From Parcubacteria group bacterium (GTDB lineage Bacteria; Patescibacteriota; JABMPQ01), in NCBI GenBank assembly GCA_013202585.1, contig JABMPQ010000008.1, positions 1-45,210 of the forward strand: a stretch of DNA of 45,210 nucleotides, in the 5' to 3' direction. The position numbers and the translations under genes were made by a program. Shown here one piece after another: positions 36,270-45,210 of this stretch. Numbering within the stretch: position 1 is the stretch's first letter; each line of letters starts with the position of its first letter. The notes under the pieces were generated by a model, which was given only the letters and a program-made list of their open reading frames with translations, was not told where the DNA came from and did not search any database.

Positions 36270-36713
36270 CTACTTCCCCTGCGACCAATTAATAACATCT
36301 GGTATAGCTGACAGCGGCATAAATATTCTAAACACCTCGCCATCAGTCATGGTAAACTTAACACTTTTACTTTTCTCGGCGCCAAGTCGGCCACCATCAC
36401 GATCAGTTTCTTCAACTTGTGGTTTATTGTCTGGTCCCAATACTATCGGATCTTCTTTACCACCTTGCGGCTTAGCATAAAATCGACCCTTGTCAGTTAT
36501 GGCAAATACTACTGATTTACCACCAACTGTTACTTGTCCGCCAGTTAAGAGTCCAGCAATCCCAGCCGCTATAGTCTCGCCACCCGAGACATCGGGGTCA
36601 AAAAAACCACCACTGCCCTTTATAACTTTCTCACCCTCCTCTAAGCCAAAAAAATTACTCCAATAGTCACCGCCGCCGCCTAGTCCACCAAAGAGATTAC
36701 TTAGAAATCCCAT
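36270..36713 (-). CDS. Hypothetical protein, Gly-rich N-terminus
   Basis: 147-aa ORF; 'MGFLSNLFGGLGGGGDYWSNFF'; no family recognised. Confidence 0.6.
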   Translation of the reverse strand: MGFLSNLFGGLGGGGDYWSNFFGLEEGEKVIKGSGGFFDPDVSGGETIAAGIAGLLTGGQVTVGGKSVVFAITDKGRFYAKPQGGKEDPIVLGPDNKPQVEETDRDGGRLGAEKSKSVKFTMTDGEVFRIFMPLSAIPDVINWSQGK

Positions 36714-36727
36714 TTGTTTACGATTAA

Positions 36728-37675
36728 TTATTGATTAGCCAATTTCCCAGGTAATTCTGAAATAGCAGCTTCAACACTATTTGTAACTCCACCCTGAGCC
36801 GCCATCTTTGCTTCGAAAGCTTTCATCGGATCATCTGGTTTTTCTCCTTTATCCCAAGCTTTAAAATTTTGTATTGCTTCTTCTATGCCCACGACATCAA
36901 TGTCATTTTTTTGTAACAAACTCATAACATCATCTAATCTACCTAAGTCTTCAGTATCTTCATAGTCTCGAAACGCCCGATTTACCTCCATATAGTCATC
37001 GACTAAACCGCTTTGTTGTTCTAATTGGGGAAAAGATTTTTTTAACAGTAACAGAGCTGCCTCCCGCCTAGGAATGCCATCTTCTTTATATTCTTTAGCC
37101 GTAGCAGTCTCTTTTTTAACTTTTATGACTGCGTCGGTTAATCCTAACTCGCTATTCCCTGCTACTTCTGCTCTTACTAGGGCAAATAATTCTAAGGGTG
37201 GTCGGTTCCCCTCTTTCATAACGATATTTGCCATACCTGTCCGCAAGTCAGATGGTAAGTGTTCATCTGTAACTAGTTGTTTAATTTTATCTGTTCTTTC
37301 ATAAACACTCTCTGGATCTGTTAACATCGCATCAATAGCTTTTATAAATCCCTCTTTGTCTCCTGATTGTAAATTCTCACTTAATGGTCCTGGCAAATTC
37401 CCCAGTTTATCATAGGAAGCAAAAAGATGGCTGCCATGATCGTGACATTCTTTATAATAATGTAAAACTTTCTGCGCTTGCTCAGCCGTCTCAACGGTGG
37501 TCGGCTCTACTTCATATTTAGCCGCAATTCTCTCGGCACTTGTTGGCACAACTACCTCTGGCTCTTCAGGGGCGGCCGCATCTTGAGATTGAGGTTCAGC
37601 TTCTTGACCTTCTTCTTGCTCAGCTTCTTTCTCAATTATTGGGTCGTCTATTATGGGTTGGTCGCCTGTAGCCAT
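36728..37675 (-). CDS. Hypothetical acidic protein
   Basis: 315-aa ORF with Glu/Gln/Pro-rich N-terminus; 14-nt spacing to the next gene suggests an operon. Confidence 0.65.
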   Translation of the reverse strand: MATGDQPIIDDPIIEKEAEQEEGQEAEPQSQDAAAPEEPEVVVPTSAERIAAKYEVEPTTVETAEQAQKVLHYYKECHDHGSHLFASYDKLGNLPGPLSENLQSGDKEGFIKAIDAMLTDPESVYERTDKIKQLVTDEHLPSDLRTGMANIVMKEGNRPPLELFALVRAEVAGNSELGLTDAVIKVKKETATAKEYKEDGIPRREAALLLLKKSFPQLEQQSGLVDDYMEVNRAFRDYEDTEDLGRLDDVMSLLQKNDIDVVGIEEAIQNFKAWDKGEKPDDPMKAFEAKMAAQGGVTNSVEAAISELPGKLANQ

Positions 37676-37693
37676 AATTTTATTATAATTATT

Positions 37694-38956
37694 TTATAAC
37701 CCCGGCAAATATCGTAATGGATCCACCGGCACACCATTAACACGCACTTCTAGATGAAGATGCGCACCGGTAGTCATCAGGCCAGCTCCCTTAGTACCTG
37801 GTGTACCCCCGGACAATCCAATCACCTGTCCCTCCGTCACATATTGCCCAGCGGAGACAAAACTAGCGCTAGTATGTCCATAGACCGTCGAAAGATCATT
37901 GGCATGCATCAACAAGATATAGCTATAACCATATCCCGCGTCCCGGTAACGCACCACGTAACCATCAGCTGGAGCATACATCGGCGTCCCCTGTGGTGTC
38001 GGAAGATCAATCGCGTAATGATTCACACCAAAATAAGAAGCATAACTCGGGTCCATAAAATAAGCGGAAATGCCTTTGTAAGGATTCACCGGCCAGGACA
38101 ATGTCCCGTCTCCTTTTATCTTATCCCACTGATTATCAGATTCCTCATGCCTATTAGCCAGCTGTTTCCGAATCTCCCGCTCCAAATCTCTAATCTCAAC
38201 ATTAATATTTTCCTGTTCCTTACGCGCCTTCTCTAGTAGAGCCTGATATTTATCTTCCTGCGCTTGGGTCTCACCTAATATTTGCTGCTTGTTTTCTTTT
38301 TCTTCATCGAGATTACTTTTACTGATATCTAATTTATCAGACAACCCCTGCAAAGAATCCCGCTTAGCCTCCAGCACCTGCTTTTGCCAGGCTAGATCTT
38401 GTTTTAATTGTTTTACTACCTCTAGCACTTCCTGTCCTTTATTCTCCAACGTCTCTGTATTCTGCATCTCATTCAAGTAGTCGGAGAAAGATCTATTAGA
38501 AAACATCATCTCCACCGTTGTCTTCTGGTCCTGCTGATACATAATACGGATAAACTCAGCCAGCACCTCTTTTTGCTTATTAATCTCTGCTTCTTTTTGT
38601 TTAATCTCTGCTTGCTTAACAGTGATTTCTTTCTTGGTGGTATCGATCTTCAATTCCGTTTCCTGGATTTTGGTTTCGGTCTTCTCAATTTCACCGTCTA
38701 AAATAGAAATTTGGTTGTTTAGGCTCTGTTCTTCCTGCTGTTTCTTGGTAATTTCCTCTTCAATGGTAGAAACTTGCTTTTCTAGCTCGTTGATCTCCTT
38801 CTGACGTTCGCTGACATCTTGATTGAGATCTTCAACATCGTCCTCGGCTAAAAGTATTTTCCCACTATAAAATGGGCAAAGCACCAAAAAAGCGCTTAGT
38901 GTCAAGATAAGCGAGAAACTGAATTTGTGATTTGTTTTATAAATATTCATTCTCAT
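37694..38956 (-). CDS. Secreted coiled-coil M23 family peptidase (EnvC/murein hydrolase activator-like)
   Basis: Signal peptide, long coiled coil, C-terminal 'GVNHYAIDLPTPQGTPMYAPADGYVVRYRDAGYGYSYILLMHANDLSTVYGH...GAHLHLEVRVNGVPVDP'. Confidence 0.93.
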   Translation of the reverse strand: MRMNIYKTNHKFSFSLILTLSAFLVLCPFYSGKILLAEDDVEDLNQDVSERQKEINELEKQVSTIEEEITKKQQEEQSLNNQISILDGEIEKTETKIQETELKIDTTKKEITVKQAEIKQKEAEINKQKEVLAEFIRIMYQQDQKTTVEMMFSNRSFSDYLNEMQNTETLENKGQEVLEVVKQLKQDLAWQKQVLEAKRDSLQGLSDKLDISKSNLDEEKENKQQILGETQAQEDKYQALLEKARKEQENINVEIRDLEREIRKQLANRHEESDNQWDKIKGDGTLSWPVNPYKGISAYFMDPSYASYFGVNHYAIDLPTPQGTPMYAPADGYVVRYRDAGYGYSYILLMHANDLSTVYGHTSASFVSAGQYVTEGQVIGLSGGTPGTKGAGLMTTGAHLHLEVRVNGVPVDPLRYLPGL

Positions 38957-38966
38957 ATCACTTAAC

Positions 38967-38995
38967 AGTATATCACATTATTATACAAATGTCAA
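38967..38995 (-). promoter_or_regulatory. Consensus sigma70 promoter for the M23 peptidase gene
   Basis: Minus strand: TTGACA (38995-38990), 17-nt spacer, TATACT (38972-38967) with TGA extended -10. Confidence 0.75.
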
Positions 38996-38997
38996 AA

Positions 38998-40455
38998 TTA
39001 AATGTCAAGCTTTTTTATCGCCATCTCGATTCTAGTCAGCACTTTCTCCTTCCCCAACACGCCGGCAATTTCAAACGGACTAGGACTATTCTGCCGACCA
39101 CATAACGCTATGCGTAACGGCCAGAGCATCTCACCCGTATTAATCCCCTCTTGTTCAATATATTCCTTGGTAATTTTTTCAATGTTTTCAATAGTGAAAT
39201 CTTTGTCTGTAAGATTTTCGTAAAATGCCAAACTTTTTTCTAAATTTGGCTTCACATCTGAACGTTCCATTTTTTTCCAGACTAGAAGATCAGCATCATA
39301 TTCTAACTCATCAGTGAAGAAATATTCAACTGCTTCGGCAATTTCCGAAAACTTCCGGATACGTTCCTGTTCTAGAGCAACGGCTTGCCCAATGTAATCA
39401 GACTCATACTCCCCTACTTTGATCCCGGCTTTTTCCAAAAACGGCAAACATTTCTCCGCAAATTTATCCAGTGACATCTCACGAATATATTGACCGTTGA
39501 TTGAATCTAATTTTTCGATATCAAATATTGCCCCCGCTCGATTAACGTTGGCCAAATCGAATTCCTTCACTAACTCCGGCAGAGAAAACTTTTCTCGCTC
39601 GCTCTTAGGATTCCAGCCGAGAAAGACCATAAAGTTAACCAGCGCCTCTGGTAAATAACCTTGTTCTTTATAATCTAAAAAAGCGGTCGCTCCGTGCCGC
39701 TTACTAAGTTTCTTTTTATCGGAACCAAGGATCATTGGCAAATGAGCATACTCCGGTACATCCCAATTAAAGGCTTGATAAAGTAAAATGTGCTTCGGTG
39801 TCGAAGGTAGCCACTCCTCTGCCCGGATAACGTGCGAAATCTTCATTAGGTGATCGTCAACAATCACCGCCAAATGATACGTTGGAAAGCCATCAGACTT
39901 AAGAATAACCTGGTCATCGAGGGTATCATTTTTGATTGAAATTTTGCCATGGACGATATCTTTGAAAGCGGTAATACCTTCGGGAATCTGGAAGCGAATG
40001 ACGTGCGGCTCGCCAGCTGCTAGCTTCTCCTTGATTTCGGCCTCGGACAACTGTAGACAGCGGCGATCATACTTAGGCGCTTGCTTATTTTTCTGTTGCT
40101 CTTGGCGCATCTCATCTAACCGCTCGGGGGTACAAAAGCAATGATAAGCCTGATGACTACCAATCAACTTATAAGCATACTTTTTATACAAATCCTGTCG
40201 CTCCGATTGCACGTAAGGTTCATACTCCCCTCCTTTATCCAGTCCCTCGTCATAATCCATGTTTAGAAACTCTAAGCTCTCTTTAATCTTTTCAACACTA
40301 CCTTCCACTAAACGTGTACGGTCAGTATCCTCAATGCGCACAATAAATTCACCCTGATTGTGCCGGGCAAAAAGCCAAGCAAACAGAGCACTACGAATAT
40401 TGCCAATGTGGGGACTGCCAGTCGGTGAAGGCGCAAAACGAGTACGAACAGACAT
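38998..40455 (-). CDS. gltX: Glutamyl-tRNA synthetase
   Basis: 'VRTRFAPSPTGSPHIGNIRSALFAWLFARHNQGEFIVRIEDTD', 'KLSKRHGATAFLDYKEQGYLPEALVNFMVFLGWNP'. Confidence 0.97.
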   Translation of the reverse strand: MSVRTRFAPSPTGSPHIGNIRSALFAWLFARHNQGEFIVRIEDTDRTRLVEGSVEKIKESLEFLNMDYDEGLDKGGEYEPYVQSERQDLYKKYAYKLIGSHQAYHCFCTPERLDEMRQEQQKNKQAPKYDRRCLQLSEAEIKEKLAAGEPHVIRFQIPEGITAFKDIVHGKISIKNDTLDDQVILKSDGFPTYHLAVIVDDHLMKISHVIRAEEWLPSTPKHILLYQAFNWDVPEYAHLPMILGSDKKKLSKRHGATAFLDYKEQGYLPEALVNFMVFLGWNPKSEREKFSLPELVKEFDLANVNRAGAIFDIEKLDSINGQYIREMSLDKFAEKCLPFLEKAGIKVGEYESDYIGQAVALEQERIRKFSEIAEAVEYFFTDELEYDADLLVWKKMERSDVKPNLEKSLAFYENLTDKDFTIENIEKITKEYIEQEGINTGEMLWPLRIALCGRQNSPSPFEIAGVLGKEKVLTRIEMAIKKLDI

Positions 40456-40458
40456 CTG

Positions 40459-40908
40459 TTATTTCTTAAACATATAATCTTTATTAATCTCGGCGTCGGA
40501 TTTTTCCCAAGGATAATTTATCCAGATGTCACTGGGCACTTCCTCTAGATAAATATCGGGATCAATCGAGCGTCGCGGCTTAGTATGCAAAACAGCCATT
40601 AGGAAATTATAACCTAACTCTTGCATTTTACCAGAGACATTTTCCAGCGTTTCCCCGGAATCACAGACATCATCGACTACTAAGATTTTAGTGGCCTTAA
40701 TGTCACCAGAAGCAACGGCCGACTTATCCAGCTGTTCAATTAATTTAGTCTCACTAAAAAAATTCGAGAGATGCACGGCAATCGGCCACGCTCCCCGCGC
40801 CGGACCGTAGATATGAGTGAATTTTTCCTGCTTTAATTTCTCAACGAGCTGATCCATCAACCGTCCAAAATCCGAATACGAGATGAATTTTCGGGTGATT
40901 TTGTTCAT
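40459..40908 (-). CDS. Phosphoribosyltransferase (HPRT/xanthine PRT-like)
   Basis: 'ATKILVVDDVCDSGETLENV' PRPP-binding motif; 'YGPARGAWPIAVHLSN'. Confidence 0.9.
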   Translation of the reverse strand: MNKITRKFISYSDFGRLMDQLVEKLKQEKFTHIYGPARGAWPIAVHLSNFFSETKLIEQLDKSAVASGDIKATKILVVDDVCDSGETLENVSGKMQELGYNFLMAVLHTKPRRSIDPDIYLEEVPSDIWINYPWEKSDAEINKDYMFKK

Positions 40909-40934
40909 ATGTAGATTGAAAGGCCGCCGCCCTT

Positions 40935-42953
40935 TTACCGCAGATTCACCAACTTAACTCGATCACTGTAGAAATCAGTCACAAACAACCAGTCATCCCG
41001 CACAGCCATTCCTTTCGGACCGGTCCAGCGAGCAGTGTCTTTATCGCCATCGGCTAGTCCACGTGTGCCTGAGCCCGAAACTAAACGAGTATGTCGAGAA
41101 GCAACATTGACCGCTCGTACTCGTAAGTTACCAGCTTCGCTGAAGAAGATGTCACCATCAGCCCCTACTTCAATGTATTCCGGAATAAACAGCTTAGCCT
41201 GTGAAACATGGCCTTCCTGGTAGCCCGGCAGACCGGAAGCATTTACCAGAGTAGTAACATTCTTGGTCTCAATGTTTATTTCCTTAATCGAGTGATTGTA
41301 TTTATCAGCGATATAGAGAGTGCGGCCATCATCGGCAATAGCAATAGTGAAAGGACCATTGAACTTCGCCCACGGACCAAAGCCATTAACATTACCAGCC
41401 TCTCCTGTTCCGGCGATATGAGAAGTATAGCCAGTGTCTACATCAACGCTACGAATACGATTGCCCGAGCCCTCAGCAATATACAAAGTGCTTTCATCGG
41501 GTGATAAGGCAATACCAGTCGGACGATTGAAGTAAGCACAGCCCGCTACTCCAGCTTCAAAAGTATCTGGACAAGGACCACCTTCTTGGTAACCGTTATC
41601 AGAGTTGTAAGCGTTGATCTCTCCCGCTCCAGTAATGTAAGTTGTGGTACCAGTAGTTACGTCGAGCTTTCTAATCCGATGATTATTGCGATCGACTACA
41701 TAAAGAGTTTCGCCATCGCTGGAGGCCGCCATATCTGTTACGTCACTAAAGCGTACGGCTGAGCCCGTACCTTCTGTGTAGCTATCCATGGCATGACCAG
41801 CAACCTCACTCAATTCATTAGTAACGAGATTATACTCAGCTATTTTGTTATTTTCGGAAATATAGAGCTTGTAGCCATCAGCTGATAATTCTAAGGCCTG
41901 CGGTCGACCCAAGAGAGCTATATCACGCGCCCCAAATTCATTACCGTAACGATGTTTACCCGCTACGTGCTGCTGGTCGGTACCGTCTAGAGCCATCGAG
42001 TAGATACTGGAACCGCCCTTGTATAAGACGTGCATAGCCACATCTGTTACTACTCCATCGGAATCAACTTCTTTTTTGAACAACAAATCTGAAGCCCAAT
42101 TGAGTAGTTCTGATTCCCGCTGCCTCTTGACTAATGTTGTTTCTTTTGTCGTCAGATCAACCTTATGAACTTCATACCAGACACCTTGCGCTCCGGCCAC
42201 TGCGTAAAGATCGGTACCATAAACGCCAATCCCGCCCAAATCAGCAAAACCACCAGCAATACGCTCTCGCGCCGACTGACCAAAAAGATCAACCTGTTCG
42301 ATACTATTATTTCCAGCCTGGAGAACATAAATAAACTGTCCGCGCCAAGTCATCTTAGTCGGTATATCAAAATTTCCTGCCACTTCGATTACTGGACCGC
42401 CGTTTACCTTAGTACGAAGAACTCGATTGTTTCCTGTGTCAGCAATAAAAAGATCTTCACCGCGGATCATCAAGCCTTTGGGTCGAGAGAGGCCATCACC
42501 GACAATTGTCGATATATTATCGCCATCGATCTTGCGAATGCTGTTATTCAAAGTGTCAGCGATAAATACTCGCCCGAGACTATCGACTACTACATCTTCC
42601 GGATAACCTAATTGAGCGTAATGCCGAAAGCCATCTTGGCTACCAAATTCACCCGTGCCAGCATACTTTTCGATCGTGTTGGTTTGGCTATTGATTTTGC
42701 GAATAACATTGTTGGTCGTGTCCGCGATAAGGATATTGCCATCAATATCCATCGAGAAACCTTGGGGAACATCAAGATAGGCTTCGGTAGCATCCTCACC
42801 ATCACCAGCATAAGTTTTACCAATAGCGGTGCGACTGTCACCATAAGCAGCTAAAGTGAGAGCGGGAACAAGTAGCAATAATAATCCCCCCACCAGACAA
42901 CTCAAAAGCAGCGAACGTTTTTTGAACATGTTTTTGTTTTTAATTATTTGCAA
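40935..42953 (-). CDS. Secreted NHL-repeat beta-propeller protein
   Basis: Signal peptide (likely start MFKKRSLL at 42929) then repeated 'YPEDVVVDSLGRVFIADTLNNSIRKID'-type NHL units. Confidence 0.92.
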   Translation of the reverse strand: MQIIKNKNMFKKRSLLLSCLVGGLLLLLVPALTLAAYGDSRTAIGKTYAGDGEDATEAYLDVPQGFSMDIDGNILIADTTNNVIRKINSQTNTIEKYAGTGEFGSQDGFRHYAQLGYPEDVVVDSLGRVFIADTLNNSIRKIDGDNISTIVGDGLSRPKGLMIRGEDLFIADTGNNRVLRTKVNGGPVIEVAGNFDIPTKMTWRGQFIYVLQAGNNSIEQVDLFGQSARERIAGGFADLGGIGVYGTDLYAVAGAQGVWYEVHKVDLTTKETTLVKRQRESELLNWASDLLFKKEVDSDGVVTDVAMHVLYKGGSSIYSMALDGTDQQHVAGKHRYGNEFGARDIALLGRPQALELSADGYKLYISENNKIAEYNLVTNELSEVAGHAMDSYTEGTGSAVRFSDVTDMAASSDGETLYVVDRNNHRIRKLDVTTGTTTYITGAGEINAYNSDNGYQEGGPCPDTFEAGVAGCAYFNRPTGIALSPDESTLYIAEGSGNRIRSVDVDTGYTSHIAGTGEAGNVNGFGPWAKFNGPFTIAIADDGRTLYIADKYNHSIKEINIETKNVTTLVNASGLPGYQEGHVSQAKLFIPEYIEVGADGDIFFSEAGNLRVRAVNVASRHTRLVSGSGTRGLADGDKDTARWTGPKGMAVRDDWLFVTDFYSDRVKLVNLR

Positions 42954-42969
42954 ATTTAACTTTGACTTA

Positions 42970-42999
42970 ATTTTACCACTATTCCCTGTTTAGTATCAA
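42970..42999 (-). promoter_or_regulatory. Candidate sigma70-like promoter for the NHL-repeat gene
   Basis: Minus strand: TTGATA (42999-42994), 18-nt spacer, TAAAAT (42975-42970) with TGG extended -10. Confidence 0.45.
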
Positions 43000-43069
43000 C
43001 TACTAATTTTGCCCAAAACTTGTTTTGGCAGCAAAATTAAGTATCCCGATAAGCACAGCGACATCGGGA

Positions 43070-44176
43070 CTAATTGATTTTTTCCACCATTCCTCTCTCC
43101 GTATTCACCTTCACCTTATCCCCAGTTTGTAGGTTTTTGGTAGCGCTCTTAGTGCTCACTAAACAAGGCTTTTTCAGCTCCCGGGCAACAATGGCGGCGT
43201 GACTGAGGAGGCCGCCTTGATCAGTAACAATTGCCCCAGCCTTTTTCATCAGGGGTAAATAGCGTATATCGGTATTTTGGCAAACTAGGATATCGCCAGC
43301 CGGAAAATTCACCTGGTTAATATCTTTCGCCTCGACTATTATTGCTCGTCCGACAACAACACCTGGATAGACAGACACTCCCCGGATTACTGGCTTGTCC
43401 TCCTCGCTATTTAGACTCGCCAACGATGGCAATGGGATCTCACGCGCTACTACTCGATTGTAATCAATAAAATATAGTTTATTACCCGGCCAAATCATCG
43501 CCTCAAAATATCCGGCTAAATATTGATGATGAAATTGCGCCTGGACTAACTGCGTCAATTTTTCTCTATCTTTTCGGCTAGTTATTAATAAACTTTTTAC
43601 CATATGCTGAGCTTGAGTGGCAGCAGTTTCAATCCTCTCCGGCCGCCAGTGCCACTCTGCAAAATCGTAAAGAAATTGATACGGAGTATGCTCCGTCAGC
43701 CCGCGAGTCAATTGAGCGTGTAAGCCCTGAATAATCTCACCGAAGATCCCGTCTGAGTTGACCACAAAAATAGCTGACCAAGACGTCTTATCAGAATGCG
43801 GTGGAATGTAGACAGTATATTGACTGGGATCAATTTTTAACTTTTTAAACCAAGTATCATAACATTCTTGTACCGAGAGTCCTCTATTGCGCAATTTAGG
43901 TAGCGATTTATCTTTAGGGATCAGACGCATAGTACAAAGTCGTTCGCCATTTTCTGCTAAGAAGCGAGAAAAGCGGGGTGATTTATTCATCATTTCCGCA
44001 GCTGGAAAAACGTCGGGCACCAAGAAAGGAAAGTCTATTTCTTTATGTAAAAGAGTTAACCTCTGGTCGCGCGTTTCATCTTCTTGACGCAGTTGCTGAG
44101 ACAGCTTCTTTTTACCTAGCTGCTGGTACCACTCCCCAACTGAAGGAAGATTTTTTGTGACAATGGGGGTTTTCAT
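43070..44176 (-). CDS. Protein with C-terminal PEP-utilising enzyme mobile (phosphohistidine swivelling) domain
   Basis: 'PVIRGVSVYPGVVVGRAIIV...GDILVCQNTDIRYLPLMKKAGAIVTDQGGLLSHAAIVARELKKPCLVSTKSAT'. Confidence 0.9.
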   Translation of the reverse strand: MKTPIVTKNLPSVGEWYQQLGKKKLSQQLRQEDETRDQRLTLLHKEIDFPFLVPDVFPAAEMMNKSPRFSRFLAENGERLCTMRLIPKDKSLPKLRNRGLSVQECYDTWFKKLKIDPSQYTVYIPPHSDKTSWSAIFVVNSDGIFGEIIQGLHAQLTRGLTEHTPYQFLYDFAEWHWRPERIETAATQAQHMVKSLLITSRKDREKLTQLVQAQFHHQYLAGYFEAMIWPGNKLYFIDYNRVVAREIPLPSLASLNSEEDKPVIRGVSVYPGVVVGRAIIVEAKDINQVNFPAGDILVCQNTDIRYLPLMKKAGAIVTDQGGLLSHAAIVARELKKPCLVSTKSATKNLQTGDKVKVNTERGMVEKIN

Positions 44177-45006
44177 GATCGGCGAACTTTTTCTTTATAT
44201 ACTGCCCAAGTAAATTTGGCGGTGGCGGTAAAAATCCTACCTACTCGTTGTGGCTGTTTAATTAAACGCCAAAGCCATTCCAGGCCAAGACTCCGCATAA
44301 AACCTGGCGCCCGCTGCACCTTGCCCGCTATAAAATCATAGGCGCCCCCTACTCCGATAGCTACTTTGACGCTCGGCAGCTTGGCCAAATTGCGCGCGAT
44401 CCATTTTTCTTGCCTAGGATGACCATAAGCGACGAGGAGAACGTCGGGTTGAGCTTTGTTAATACGCTGGCAACTTTCTTGATCGCCCTTGACTGATGCT
44501 TCTCCTTCGTAAGTGCCCGCAATTTTCAGTCCAGGGAATTCCTTTTGTAGTATCGCCGCTGTTTTACCTCCTACTCGTAAGCGCCCTCCCAGTAAATACA
44601 GTGATTTACCTTCTTGAGTACAGAGCTTAGCTAACGGCCGCACCAAATCAGTTCCCGAAATCCGCTCGGGCAACGCACTACGACAATAGCGCGGATAAAA
44701 AACTAAACTGGCACCGGTATAAACTACTTGCCAAGCTGCCTGAAAAACACGTAGGAGCTTATTTTTAGCAGCCGACAACGAGAGAAACTTAGCCGCCCAG
44801 AGGAGACCAATGCCATCCGGAATAGAAATGTCAGCTTGATTGAGAATTTCTCTGAATTCATTATCCTCCTGCGCCGCCATAATAAATTCGGGGTTGGTAG
44901 TAACAAGATGATGTTGATTTTCCGAATGCAAAAAAACGCGGAGTTGCTTAAAAACCTCGGGAGTGGTTATTTTATCTACTTTTGTCTCTAGTATTTTTAA
45001 ATCCAT
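44173..45006 (-). CDS. WecG/TagA/CpsF family glycosyltransferase (GT26)
   Basis: Start reassigned to ATG 45004-45006 (MDLKILETKV). 'LVTTNPEFIMAAQEDNEFREILNQADISIPDGIGLLWAAKF', 'VLLVAYGHPRQEKWIARNL', 'VGGAYDFIAGKVQRAPGFMRSLGLEWLWRLIKQP'. Confidence 0.94.
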   Translation of the reverse strand: MDLKILETKVDKITTPEVFKQLRVFLHSENQHHLVTTNPEFIMAAQEDNEFREILNQADISIPDGIGLLWAAKFLSLSAAKNKLLRVFQAAWQVVYTGASLVFYPRYCRSALPERISGTDLVRPLAKLCTQEGKSLYLLGGRLRVGGKTAAILQKEFPGLKIAGTYEGEASVKGDQESCQRINKAQPDVLLVAYGHPRQEKWIARNLAKLPSVKVAIGVGGAYDFIAGKVQRAPGFMRSLGLEWLWRLIKQPQRVGRIFTATAKFTWAVYKEKVRRS

Positions 45007-45112
45007 GAATAATTGCTGTTTTAGCCGCCTCACAGTCATTAAATTAGCAAATTCATTATAGCAGCCATCCGGCAGCAGCTCAAACAAAAAAGCACCTTGC
45101 CGCATTCAAAAC

Positions 45113-45210
45113 CTATTGCCCCACCCTAGAGCCTTGAGCATAATTGGCTAGATTAAAGTAAATAATGCCAATATGCAAAGGATAACATTCTTCGAGAGGT
45201 AGGTAATAGA
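45113..45210 (-). CDS. C-terminal fragment of a protein running off the window edge (possible TPR-like tail)
   Basis: Minus frame open from the edge to TAG at 45113-45115: ...YYLPLEECYPLHIGIIYFNLANYAQGSRVGQ*. Confidence 0.35.
   Translation of the reverse strand, partial: YYLPLEECYPLHIGIIYFNLANYAQGSRVGQ

Noticed and set aside
1-45210. tRNA or rRNA genes
   Set aside because: No T-arm GTTCGAATC-type motif with a matching acceptor stem and no rRNA-like conserved stretches were seen; a tRNAscan-SE/Infernal run would be needed to exclude them fully.

Overview
The window looks like a chromosomal segment of a Patescibacteria/CPR-type bacterium. This is inferred from gene content and style: very tight ATGA overlaps, many Shine-Dalgarno-less housekeeping genes, DUF4012 and small orphan proteins, and a short ValS. 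Bases 1-22.4 kb are a large cell-surface polysaccharide locus: two Wzx-like flippases, a GpsA/TagF-like glycerol-phosphate module with an NTase-HAD fusion protein, GT4 and GT2 glycosyltransferases, a UDP-sugar dehydrogenase, UDP-galactopyranose mutase and an O-antigen-ligase-like protein. Bases 22.4-34.7 kb carry DUF4012, S41 protease, YkvA-like, acylphosphatase, bL9, PyrG, bL27, ValS, IscS/IscU-like and SppA-like genes. Bases 34.7-37.7 kb are an accessory island: a damaged NUDIX gene, small orphans, a LAGLIDADG endonuclease and a hairpin array. The rest holds an M23 peptidase, GltX, a phosphoribosyltransferase, an NHL-repeat protein, a PEP-mobile-domain protein and a WecG/TagA-family GT. The most unusual signal is non-coding: several spacers are filled by long foldback elements. 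One at 24441-24589 folds as an apparent three-way junction closed by a 19-bp stem. One at 28988-29151 is a perfect 46-bp inverted repeat around a nested hairpin. Those at ~33154-33264 and ~35400-35520 share the identical 20-nt palindrome CCTGCCTGCCGGCAGGCAGG. No rRNA, tRNA or CRISPR was recognised. All family assignments come from reading protein motifs by eye, without database searches.
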